Made by a program: the position numbers and the translations under genes | From: Bacteroidota bacterium | GTDB taxonomy: Bacteria > Bacteroidota > Bacteroidia > NS11-12g > UBA955 | Reading direction: 5' to 3' | NCBI GenBank assembly: GCA_947496065.1 | Contig: CANMBF010000028.1 | Location: 1 to 32,271, forward strand | Length of the DNA stretch: 32,271 nucleotides | Shown here: positions 15,572-23,079 of the stretch, piece after piece | Layout: each line of letters begins with the position of its first letter | How positions within the stretch are numbered: the first letter of the stretch is position 1 | Notes under the pieces: generated by a model | Told to the model about the DNA's origin: nothing | Seen by the model: the letters and a program-made list of their open reading frames with translations, nothing else | The model's database searches: none

Positions 15572-18049
15572 ATGAACAATTCAATTTTATACTTAGTCCC
15601 AGCTCTTGGAGTAATAGGACTAATTGTGATGGCGATTAAATCGGCCTGGGTAAGTAAACAAGATGCTGGCGACAAGAATATGCAAGAATTAGCAGGCTAC
15701 ATTGCTGATGGTGCGATGGCTTTCTTAAAAGCAGAATGGAAGGTATTAAGTATTTTCGTAGTATTTGCAGCAGCCTTATTGGCATACTCAGGTACCATAC
15801 ACCAAGTAAATGGTGTTGAGATTCACTCTAGTTGGATTATCTCCATTGCATTTGTTATTGGCGCTGTATTCTCTGCAACTGCTGGTTATATCGGTATGAG
15901 GGTGGCTACTAAAGCTAACGTTCGGACGACACAAGCTGCACGTACCAGTTTAAAACAAGCATTAAAAGTATCTTTCACAGGTGGAACCGTAATGGGACTT
16001 GGTGTTGCTGGTTTAGCAGTGCTGGGTTTAGGTGGATTGTTTATAGTATTTTTAAAATATTTCAATGTAGTTGAAGTGGGTAGCACTCAAATGAAAACAG
16101 CCATCGAAGTATTAACCGGTTTCTCTTTAGGAGCCGAGTCAATTGCTTTGTTTGCCCGTGTTGGTGGCGGTATTTATACAAAGGCTGCCGACGTAGGTGC
16201 CGATTTAGTAGGTAAAGTTGAGGCAGGTATTCCTGAGGACGATGTTCGTAACCCTGCAACCATTGCCGATAACGTAGGTGATAACGTAGGCGACGTAGCA
16301 GGTATGGGTGCCGATTTATTCGGTTCTTATGTTGCTACAATTCTTGCCACCATGGTATTGGGTCAAGAAATTACCTTGGTTGATAATTTCGGAGGTATGT
16401 CGCCAATCTTATTACCAATGGTAATATGTGGTTTAGGTATCTTATTCTCAATCGTTGGTACTTGGTTCGTAACCATTAAAAACGATCAATCAAATGTTCA
16501 AAACGCATTGAATCTAGGCAACTGGTCTTCAATGATATTAACGGTAATTGCTTCTTATTTTATCGTTATGTATATGTTACCAGAAGGTGATATCTTTTTA
16601 CGTGATACAACATTCACAAGAAATGGTGTGTTCTTAGCCATTTTAGTTGGTACTGTTGTAGGCGCTATCATGAGTATCGTTACTGAGTACTACACTGCAA
16701 TGGGCAAAGGTCCTGTTAACTCTATTATTCAACAATCTTCAACTGGTCATGCTACCAATATCATTGGTGGTTTATCAGTCGGTATGAAATCAACTGTTAT
16801 CCCGATTTTAACTTTAGCGGCTGGTATCATGGCTTCTTATCACTTCGCAGGTTTATATGGTGTGGCTATTGCAGCTGCCGGTATGATGGCAACAACTGCT
16901 ATGCAATTAGCAATTGATGCTTTCGGTCCTATTGCAGATAACGCTGGTGGTATTGCCGAAATGAGTCAATTGCCTCCTGAAGTAAGAGAGCGTACTGATA
17001 ATTTAGATGCTGTTGGTAACACAACTGCTGCCACTGGTAAAGGTTTCGCTATTGCTTCTGCAGCTTTAACTTCTTTGGCATTATTTGCAGCCTTCGTAGG
17101 GATTGCAGGTATCGATGCTATCAATATTTACAAAGCAAATGTATTAGCAGGTTTATTTGTGGGTGGTATGATTCCATTCATCTTCTCAGCATTGTGTATA
17201 CAAGCAGTTGGTAAAGCGGCTATGGACATGGTACAAGAGGTTCGTAGACAGTTCCGCGAAATTCCAGGTATCATGGAATACAAAGCAAAACCAGAATACG
17301 AAAAATGTGTAGCTATTTCTACCAAAGCATCTATCCGCGAAATGATGATGCCAGGTGCTATTGCTTTGATTACTCCTGTAATTGTAGGTTTTGTATTCGG
17401 ACCTGAAGTATTAGGTGGCTTATTAGCTGGTGTTACAGTATCAGGTGTATTGATGGGTATCTTCCAATCAAATGCTGGTGGTGCATGGGACAATGCTAAA
17501 AAATCTTTCGAAAAAGGTGTTAACATCAATGGCGAAATGTTCTATAAAAAATCTGAGCCACATAAAGCTTCAGTAACAGGTGATACAGTAGGTGATCCTT
17601 TCAAAGATACTTCTGGTCCTTCGATGAATATCTTAATCAAGTTAATGTCTATTGTTTCTTTGGTTATTGCTCCATACATCGCTGTAGGTGGTGGTGCTGC
17701 TTCAATGAAAGACGATTGCTGCAAAGAGCAAATGGAAATGGATTGTTGCAAAGACAGTGGCGCAATGATGAGCGGTAAATGCGAAATGAGCAAATGTGCT
17801 ACCATGACCAAAGCGCAATGTGCTGTTATGTGCGATTCAATGGGTTGCGATTCAACTGAAAAAGCAATGTGCATGCGCATGTACAATGCAGAAGGCAAAT
17901 TCATTGGTAAAGCAGGTGCTGCTTGCTGCCAAGGAATGGATGCCGACCATTGCAAAATGGACAAAGACAAATGTGCTAAAGGCGATGCTTGTTGCAAAAG
18001 CGAAAAAGCTGGTGCAGCTCCGAAAGCTTGTTGCAAAGACAAAAAGTAA
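15572..18049 (+). CDS. hppA: K+-dependent H+-translocating membrane pyrophosphatase with Cys/Met-rich C-terminal tail
   Basis: An 825-residue integral-membrane pyrophosphatase that couples PPi hydrolysis to ion pumping. Core motifs are intact: GGGIYTKAADVGADLVGK (198-215), PEDDVRNPATIADNVGDNVGD and DAFGPIADNAGGI. Ala486 and Gly489 in GNTTAATGKG are the K+-dependent signature. The coupling Glu is absent from helix 6 (Gly251 at 6.53, Ala at 6.57); Glu189 in GAESIALFAR sits at 5.43, the position used by flavobacterial-type H+-pumps. The last membrane helix ends near residue 705. An additional ~114 residues (712-825) contain 18 cysteines, including five CC pairs, and about 14 methionines. Family termini face the periplasm, so this tail should be periplasmic. 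It has its own promoter and terminator. Confidence 0.96.
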   Translation: MNNSILYLVPALGVIGLIVMAIKSAWVSKQDAGDKNMQELAGYIADGAMAFLKAEWKVLSIFVVFAAALLAYSGTIHQVNGVEIHSSWIISIAFVIGAVFSATAGYIGMRVATKANVRTTQAARTSLKQALKVSFTGGTVMGLGVAGLAVLGLGGLFIVFLKYFNVVEVGSTQMKTAIEVLTGFSLGAESIALFARVGGGIYTKAADVGADLVGKVEAGIPEDDVRNPATIADNVGDNVGDVAGMGADLFGSYVATILATMVLGQEITLVDNFGGMSPILLPMVICGLGILFSIVGTWFVTIKNDQSNVQNALNLGNWSSMILTVIASYFIVMYMLPEGDIFLRDTTFTRNGVFLAILVGTVVGAIMSIVTEYYTAMGKGPVNSIIQQSSTGHATNIIGGLSVGMKSTVIPILTLAAGIMASYHFAGLYGVAIAAAGMMATTAMQLAIDAFGPIADNAGGIAEMSQLPPEVRERTDNLDAVGNTTAATGKGFAIASAALTSLALFAAFVGIAGIDAINIYKANVLAGLFVGGMIPFIFSALCIQAVGKAAMDMVQEVRRQFREIPGIMEYKAKPEYEKCVAISTKASIREMMMPGAIALITPVIVGFVFGPEVLGGLLAGVTVSGVLMGIFQSNAGGAWDNAKKSFEKGVNINGEMFYKKSEPHKASVTGDTVGDPFKDTSGPSMNILIKLMSIVSLVIAPYIAVGGGAASMKDDCCKEQMEMDCCKDSGAMMSGKCEMSKCATMTKAQCAVMCDSMGCDSTEKAMCMRMYNAEGKFIGKAGAACCQGMDADHCKMDKDKCAKGDACCKSEKAGAAPKACCKDKK

Positions 18050-18071
18050 ATTTTAATCCAAAAATATTTCT

Positions 18072-18107
18072 AAACCCTTTCAGCTTTATGTTGAAAGGGT
18101 TTTTTTT
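18072..18107 (+). terminator. Intrinsic terminator of hppA
   Basis: An 11-bp perfect stem, AAACCCTTTCA (18072-18082) with TGAAAGGGTTT (18092-18102), around a 9-base loop, followed by a run of T to 18107. It lies 23 bases after the hppA stop. Confidence 0.92.
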
Positions 18108-18112
18108 GTGAG

Positions 18113-18183
18113 ACTCCATTTTTGCCCTAGCAAAAATGGCGAGTCGAACAAATCCCGATAGCGAGGCACGAGCGTATCGGGAT
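18113..18183 (+). repeat. Double-hairpin repeat element, copy 1 (REP-like)
   Basis: A ~70 bp unit made of two dyads. The first has arms CATTTTTGC and GCAAAAATG around CCTA, extended by outer ACTC/GAGT pairing with a two-base bulge. A 9-base spacer CGAACAAAT follows. The second has perfect arms ATCCCGATA and TATCGGGAT around a GC-rich 14-base loop. The same unit recurs 54 bases downstream, nearly identical. It is non-coding and sits right after the hppA terminator. It resembles bacterial REP/BIME or small MITE elements; no transposase is nearby. Confidence 0.85.
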
Positions 18184-18236
18184 AGGTTGTAGAAACCTCT
18201 AACATTTGAGATAACAAAATGTGATGTTAAGATACC

Positions 18237-18305
18237 ACTCCATTTTTGCCTAGTAAAAATGGCGAGTCGAACAAATCCCGATAGCGAGGCACGAGCGTAT
18301 CGGGA
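18237..18305 (+). repeat. Double-hairpin repeat element, copy 2 (REP-like)
   Basis: Same strand and order as copy 1. The last ~50 bases are identical; differences are confined to the loop of the first hairpin (CCTAGC becomes CTAGT), where a one-base deletion and a C-to-T change still allow stem pairing through G-U. The 54 bases between the copies hold further short dyads (AGGTT/AACCT and ACATTT/AAATGT). Pairing-preserving change in an otherwise identical unit suggests the fold is what is maintained. Confidence 0.85.
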
Positions 18306-18352
18306 AAATCATGATAATATTAAAATAATAAATCGCCTAAACTCTACTAATC

Positions 18353-18381
18353 TTGGTATTAAATTTATTCTCGTAACTTCG
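18353..18381 (+). promoter_or_regulatory. Probable promoter of the NYN-domain gene
   Basis: TTG at 18353-18355, then 18 bases, then TAACTTCG at 18374-18381, one mismatch from TAnnTTTG. It lies 39 bases before the ATG. The mismatch lowers confidence. Confidence 0.4.
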
Positions 18382-18420
18382 AATCGAATTAAACCCTATT
18401 AACCCAATAACTAATCACCC

Positions 18421-19176
18421 ATGGACATACAAAGAGACCTACGCTTAGCATTACTTATCGATGCCGATAATGTGCCCTATGCCAATATAAAAGAAATGTT
18501 GGAGGAGATTGCCAAATACGGCACGCCTACTTTCAAAAGAATCTATGCCGACTGGACCAAACCAACCGTTTCGGGATGGAAGACTGTGCTTTTAGAAAAT
18601 GCCATTACACCTATTCAACAATACAGCTATACTACTGGTAAAAATGCCACCGATAGTGCCATGATTATTGATGCTATGGATATACTTTACTCTAATAGGG
18701 TAGATGGTTTCTGCATTGTATCGAGCGATAGCGATTTTACAAGATTAGCCACTCGCCTGCGTGAAGCAGGTATGAAAGTAATAGGCATAGGTGAAAAGAA
18801 AACACCCAGTCCCTTTATCTCAGCCTGTGAGAAATTTATTTACATTGAAATTTTAAAACAAACTACGGCACCCATTGCCAAAGATATTAAAGGTAAAATA
18901 GAAAAATCAACACAAGCTACCAATGCTGGTATTGAAAAAGTAAACAGTGCTTTAATAAAATTATTGACCGATTCTATCAATGATTTAGCCGATGAGAATG
19001 GTTGGGCTTTCCTTGGTGATCTTGGTAATCTAATAATTAAGAAGCAAACCGATTTCGATCCTCGTAATTATGGCTTCAATAAAATGTTGCCTTTGATAAA
19101 GAGTATTGATTTATTTCAAGTGGATGAACGTGATACAGGTAACAACAATAAATTGGTGTATATCAAAATCAGGTAA
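18421..19176 (+). CDS. NYN/PIN-like (LabA-type) putative RNase with C-terminal OST-HTH/LOTUS domain
   Basis: A 251-residue protein. The N-terminal NYN domain (about 8-145) has the acidic residues of the PIN-like metal site: Asp14 and Asp16 in LLIDADNVP, Asp78 in KNATDSAMIIDAMD, and Asp103/Asp105 in VSSDSDFTRLA. The C-terminal part (about 175-245, SALIKLLTDSINDLADENGWAFLGDLG) fits an OST-HTH/LOTUS domain, an RNA-binding module. This pairing is known in bacterial and eukaryotic RNA-processing proteins; the RNA target is unknown. It stands alone between the repeat region and a convergent lipoprotein gene. Confidence 0.87.
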   Translation: MDIQRDLRLALLIDADNVPYANIKEMLEEIAKYGTPTFKRIYADWTKPTVSGWKTVLLENAITPIQQYSYTTGKNATDSAMIIDAMDILYSNRVDGFCIVSSDSDFTRLATRLREAGMKVIGIGEKKTPSPFISACEKFIYIEILKQTTAPIAKDIKGKIEKSTQATNAGIEKVNSALIKLLTDSINDLADENGWAFLGDLGNLIIKKQTDFDPRNYGFNKMLPLIKSIDLFQVDERDTGNNNKLVYIKIR

Positions 19177-19206
19177 TTTATCGAATAGGTTTACTAAATA
19201 AAAAAA

Positions 19207-19737
19207 TCAGTCTTCAAAAATGAAGATACCATTTGAATCATACGGAGATTTTGAAATATAGGTTTTGTTATTGAGGAGGAGTGATTGTAATGGTGTAGCG
19301 CAACAACATTCATTGTCATATGGAGTTGATACATCTATATAATCTGCAAAAATTGAATCTGTTTGGCCATTGGGCCAATCAAGGTAGAATTTTTTTATGT
19401 TGTTGATTGCACTTAATTCAGGGATTTCACCTATCGATAAAAAATATTGAGGAAATTGGTTATCAAAATTAGTTGTAATTATTGTATAAGTTAGATAGGT
19501 TCTAGCATTACTAATATTATTTAAATAATATACCAAAGGTTTAGTATAAAATCCAAACTTAATCGAATCCTTCGGGTATTTTTTGAATAATGTTTGGCTA
19601 TCTTTGAAAGTAATACCCAATGCACTTTGTCGAACATAATAATTTGATCCAGAACACCCATATTTACTAATAAATTCTTTTTCTTTGCAATTAGTAAAAT
19701 GGATTAGAATCAGAAGATAAAATAATAGCTTCTTCAT
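19207..19737 (-). CDS. Small lipoprotein of unknown function
   Basis: A 176-residue protein starting MKKLLFYLLILIHFTNCKEK: a short lipoprotein signal with Cys17 as the probable lipidated residue. I do not recognise the mature domain. It has a Cys28 in KYGCSG and a run of three cysteines (144-146, NECCCATP), unusual for a periplasmic lipoprotein. It follows the MoxR gene but after a 126-base gap with its own -7 box, so it is probably a separate transcript. Base composition is AT-rich like the intergenic DNA around it, which could mean recent acquisition or weak constraint. Confidence 0.7.
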   Translation of the reverse strand: MKKLLFYLLILIHFTNCKEKEFISKYGCSGSNYYVRQSALGITFKDSQTLFKKYPKDSIKFGFYTKPLVYYLNNISNARTYLTYTIITTNFDNQFPQYFLSIGEIPELSAINNIKKFYLDWPNGQTDSIFADYIDVSTPYDNECCCATPLQSLLLNNKTYISKSPYDSNGIFIFED

Positions 19738-19760
19738 AGTATAATTTTCATGCTATTTTT

Positions 19761-19768
19761 CAAATTTA
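19761..19768 (-). promoter_or_regulatory. -7 element for the small lipoprotein gene
   Basis: The minus strand reads TAAATTTG, an exact TAnnTTTG match 23 bases before the ATG at 19737. A CAAA (TTTG on the minus strand) at 19791-19794 sits at 22-base rather than 19-base spacing. Confidence 0.45.
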
Positions 19769-19863
19769 AGTTCATAACGAAATTAATCATCAAATTTTTA
19801 TATCACATTGCTATTAATTCAATTATCAAACTATTAGCAATATTATAACTAAGAGATTGTTTC

Positions 19864-20817
19864 TTATAGCAAGTCTTTCACAATATCATCATTGCTTAAA
19901 CCTTCGGCTTCTGCTTTGTAGTTTTTCACCAAACGGTGTCTCAATACATTATAGGCCATGGCCCTTACATCTTCAATATCTGGCGAAAGTTTGCCATTCA
20001 TTAAAGCATGGCATTTAGCACCAAGCACTAAAAACTGACCGGCACGTGGACCAGCTCCATAGCTTATGTATTCGTTTACTTTTGATGTGGCCATTGCCGT
20101 TTGTGGACGGGTTTTGCTTACCAAGGTAACAGCATAATTCAATACATTATCCGCTATTGGCGCCTTGCGAACCAAATCCTGAAACGATAATATTTCCTGA
20201 GAATTAATCAATTTATTGGTTTGCACTTTTACGTTCGAAGTGGTATTTCTTACAATATTAATTTCCTCTTCGAAAGTAGGATAGGTCAGCGTAAGGTTTA
20301 ACATGAAACGGTCTAACTGTGCCTCAGGTAAAGGATAAGTTCCTTCTTGCTCAATTGGATTTTGAGTGGCCAAAACAAAGAATGGATGACCCAATGAATG
20401 TGACTTGCCACCAACTGTTACATTTCTTTCTTGCATGGCTTCCAATAAAGCCGATTGTGTTTTAGGGGGCGTTCTATTGATCTCATCGGCCAAAATAATA
20501 TTAGCGAATAAAGGACCTCTTATAAATTTGAACTGTCTGTTCTCATCTAATATTTCATTACCGGTAATATCACCAGGCATTAAATCCGGTGTGAATTGAA
20601 TTCTGTTAAATTCTAAATCCAATACATCCGAAATGGTTTTAATTAATAAAGTTTTTGCTAGTCCTGGTACACCAACAAGCAGGGCATGGCTATTGCAAAA
20701 CAAGGTGGTTAATACACCATTTACGGCATCATTCTGACCAACAATAACTTTGCCTATCTCATCCTGAATTTGTTTATAGGTATGGGTAAATTTTTCTGCT
20801 GTTGCAATATCGCTCAT
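19864..20817 (-). CDS. MoxR-family AAA+ ATPase
   Basis: A 317-residue AAA+ protein with Walker A GVPGLAKT (49-56), Walker B and neighbouring residues LADEINR (109-115), sensor segment ATQNPIEQEGTYPLPEAQLDRF, and the C-terminal lid. MoxR ATPases act as chaperones, often with DUF58 and VWA (BatA/BatB) partners encoded downstream. Here no such partner follows; instead the gene is last in a cassette of periplasmic folding factors, 8 bases after the SurA-like gene. This order (parvulins then MoxR) is seen in other Bacteroidota. It acts in the cytoplasm, so its connection to the upstream periplasmic chaperones is by co-regulation. Confidence 0.93.
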   Translation of the reverse strand: MSDIATAEKFTHTYKQIQDEIGKVIVGQNDAVNGVLTTLFCNSHALLVGVPGLAKTLLIKTISDVLDLEFNRIQFTPDLMPGDITGNEILDENRQFKFIRGPLFANIILADEINRTPPKTQSALLEAMQERNVTVGGKSHSLGHPFFVLATQNPIEQEGTYPLPEAQLDRFMLNLTLTYPTFEEEINIVRNTTSNVKVQTNKLINSQEILSFQDLVRKAPIADNVLNYAVTLVSKTRPQTAMATSKVNEYISYGAGPRAGQFLVLGAKCHALMNGKLSPDIEDVRAMAYNVLRHRLVKNYKAEAEGLSNDDIVKDLL

Positions 20818-20825
20818 AATAGTAA

Positions 20826-22187
20826 TTATCTTTTAACGGTTATCCATTCATCAATAAATCCACAATTCAAATAATGCGAACTGATAGAAATATACATGTC
20901 TTTTCTTTTGGTTACAGCCCACTTGTCTAATTCGGTTTTCTTTTTTGCCTCTAATGCCATGGCTTGAATTCTTTGCCAATCATCTTCTAAATTCGCAACA
21001 TGTGGTTTTGTTTCAGATTTTAAAAATAGAATACGGTAGTAGGTGCTACCATCCGGGGCAAAACCCAGGATAGGTTCACTGTACTGTCCTATTTTTAATT
21101 GACCTACCGCTGCGGCCATATCTTTTTCTAAATAATCGTAAGGTATTCTTTGTGTACCTAAATTAGGGTCAGTGAAAAAGCCGCAATTGCTTTTGGTTTC
21201 GTCATCTTGACTATAATCTTTAACTGCTTTACACAATGAAATTGAATCTTTGCGCAACCAACCTAAGATGGTGTCAATTTTATTTCTCACCAATTCTAAA
21301 TCGTTCTCAACAATTAAAGGTGAAATTAAAATATGGCGAACAATAAGACGTTCACCACGCTTATCTACAACCTTAATAATATGATAGCCATAACGTGTTT
21401 CTATAATATTAGAGACACTGTCCTTTTTTGTTTTGAAGGCAGCACGCTCAAATTCAGGAACCATGTCATTTCTTCCAAATTCCGGTAATAAACCGCCAGT
21501 ACCTTTACTGCCAGGATCTTTTGAATATAATGAGGCAAGTTTCCCAAAATTTTCTCCTTTTAGAATACGTTCGCGCAATAATTCTATTTGCTCTTTTGCA
21601 ATCTCTTTCGACTCGGGACTAAAAATAGGTTTAATAGCAATTTGTGCGACCTCCACTTCGGCCGAAATAAAGGGTAAACTATCTACAGGAATTTTCTTAT
21701 AAAAATCCCTTACTTCCTTTGGGGTTATTTTTACATTACTTTGGATTTGGTATTCCATTTTTTCTACCAACATCTGTGCTCTAACTTTAGGTCGCATTTG
21801 TGATTTGTATTCCGCAATGCTCATACCCAAATACCTTTCCAAATTGGCCTTATTGTTCCTTTGTCTTTCAAAAATACGCAAGTTGTTGTCCATCTTATCT
21901 TCTACCTCTGTCTCAGTTATTGGGAGACTATCCACACCAGCTTGGTGGATTAACATTTTGTCGGTCAATAATCTTCTAAAAATAGAACAACGCAAGTCAT
22001 CGGTTACTGGAATGTCTGGGTCAATTTGCGAGATTAAGACATCTAACTCTGAACGCAACACAGGTGTGTTACCAACCACAGCAATAACTTCATCAATTAC
22101 CTTTGGCTCTTTGCTTTGGGCTTGTATCTGTTGTCCCCAAAAGACGAGGTTAATGAGCAATGCGATATATTTGATTCTTGGTCTCAA
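20826..22187 (-). CDS. surA: SurA-like periplasmic peptidyl-prolyl isomerase/chaperone
   Basis: A 453-residue secreted chaperone for outer-membrane protein folding. The signal peptide (about residues 5-23) ends in QIQAQ. A SurA N-terminal domain follows (VIDEVIAVVGNTPVLRSELD), then two parvulin (PPIC) domains: the first near 175-275 with GTGGLLPEFGRNDMVPEFE and TRYGYHIIKVVDKR, the second near 280-390, more divergent. The start is a TTG at 22187: no in-frame ATG lies in the signal peptide or just upstream. It follows the lipoprotein gene by 28 bases and precedes moxR by 8. A weak start codon may set a lower level than its neighbours. Confidence 0.9.
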   Translation of the reverse strand: MRPRIKYIALLINLVFWGQQIQAQSKEPKVIDEVIAVVGNTPVLRSELDVLISQIDPDIPVTDDLRCSIFRRLLTDKMLIHQAGVDSLPITETEVEDKMDNNLRIFERQRNNKANLERYLGMSIAEYKSQMRPKVRAQMLVEKMEYQIQSNVKITPKEVRDFYKKIPVDSLPFISAEVEVAQIAIKPIFSPESKEIAKEQIELLRERILKGENFGKLASLYSKDPGSKGTGGLLPEFGRNDMVPEFERAAFKTKKDSVSNIIETRYGYHIIKVVDKRGERLIVRHILISPLIVENDLELVRNKIDTILGWLRKDSISLCKAVKDYSQDDETKSNCGFFTDPNLGTQRIPYDYLEKDMAAAVGQLKIGQYSEPILGFAPDGSTYYRILFLKSETKPHVANLEDDWQRIQAMALEAKKKTELDKWAVTKRKDMYISISSHYLNCGFIDEWITVKR

Positions 22188-22215
22188 TTTTATTTTTATT
22201 AATTAGGAACTGATT

Positions 22216-23079
22216 TTATTGTAGCGGGTAAATTTTGACATCACCATTACTTTTTGCTTTTTCAACAAGTGAATTTTGTGTACGCTTAAGAAAATTAAGT
22301 TTGCGTTGATAAAGTAAAATGTCTTTTATTTTATCGCGTTCAAATTCAATTGGTGAAACGGTATTTTTGATTCTAAAATCGATGATATACAACAAATACA
22401 AAATCCCATTTTCTTCAATTGTAATAAATTTATTGTTACTCAAAAAGCGCTGTTGGTTGTAATTTTCATCCAATGGAATTTCCTTGATAATATCATCGAG
22501 GTACAACCAATTGTCATCTACATAAAAATTATCTGCTTGTTTTTCTGCGCTCATGCGCAAGAGAGAGTCATTCAAAATATTGGGAATTTGCATAAGGACT
22601 TTGATATTATTGATATCCGAATGACCTTTTTTGATTTTTACGTAACGAATTTTGACAATGTTTTTTTTCAATTGAAAGTTGTTTGAATTGCTTGTATAGA
22701 ACGTTTCAATTTCACTTTCTGTTACACCAGTATCTAATTTTTCTTTGATCAGTTTTTGTTGATATTCAAAAATCAACAAAGAGGTTTTATAATCTTCAAT
22801 TAATTTTGATTTGTCTTTTTCTTCACTGCTTAAATTAGTTTCGGCAGCTTGTAACATCAATTGTTTCTCAACCCATCGGTCGATGTATTGTTTAAGCAAT
22901 CCCGAACTATCACTCTCGGTCAATGCTTGAAAATAATTCGCAGGGATATCAATTTTATACAAAGTTTTACCTCCAGCCTCAGCCAAAATATCACCCGTCT
23001 TCGCTTGGTCTTTTGGTTTACAACCAACCGATGCAATAATCAGACAAATGAAGATATAATTGATGAAGCGCAATGCCAT
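22216..23079 (-). CDS. Lipoprotein with SurA/PpiC-like N-terminal chaperone region
   Basis: A 287-residue protein with a lipoprotein signal (ending IIASVGC, Cys20). The region after it (YIDRWVEKQLMLQAAE ... VTESEIETFYTSN) looks like the helical chaperone part of SurA/PpiD-type proteins, but the later segment lacks an obvious intact parvulin domain. It is probably a lipid-anchored holdase that works with the flanking isomerases. Its ATG overlaps the stop of the upstream isomerase gene by one base (TAATG), so translation is coupled. Family assignment rests on weak similarity and strong context. Confidence 0.72.
   Translation of the reverse strand: MALRFINYIFICLIIASVGCKPKDQAKTGDILAEAGGKTLYKIDIPANYFQALTESDSSGLLKQYIDRWVEKQLMLQAAETNLSSEEKDKSKLIEDYKTSLLIFEYQQKLIKEKLDTGVTESEIETFYTSNSNNFQLKKNIVKIRYVKIKKGHSDINNIKVLMQIPNILNDSLLRMSAEKQADNFYVDDNWLYLDDIIKEIPLDENYNQQRFLSNNKFITIEENGILYLLYIIDFRIKNTVSPIEFERDKIKDILLYQRKLNFLKRTQNSLVEKAKSNGDVKIYPLQ

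Noticed and set aside
17542-18056. Long antisense and alternate-frame readings over the HppA tail
   Set aside because: They are shadows of the repetitive Cys/Met/Lys codons in the hppA frame, which has its own stop and terminator.
18113-18305. CRISPR array
   Set aside because: Only two units, each ~70 bp with internal hairpins and no regular short spacers; no cas genes.
18113-18305. Integron attC-like sites
   Set aside because: The units lack the RYYYAAC/GTTRRRY core sites and no integrase or cassette genes are present.
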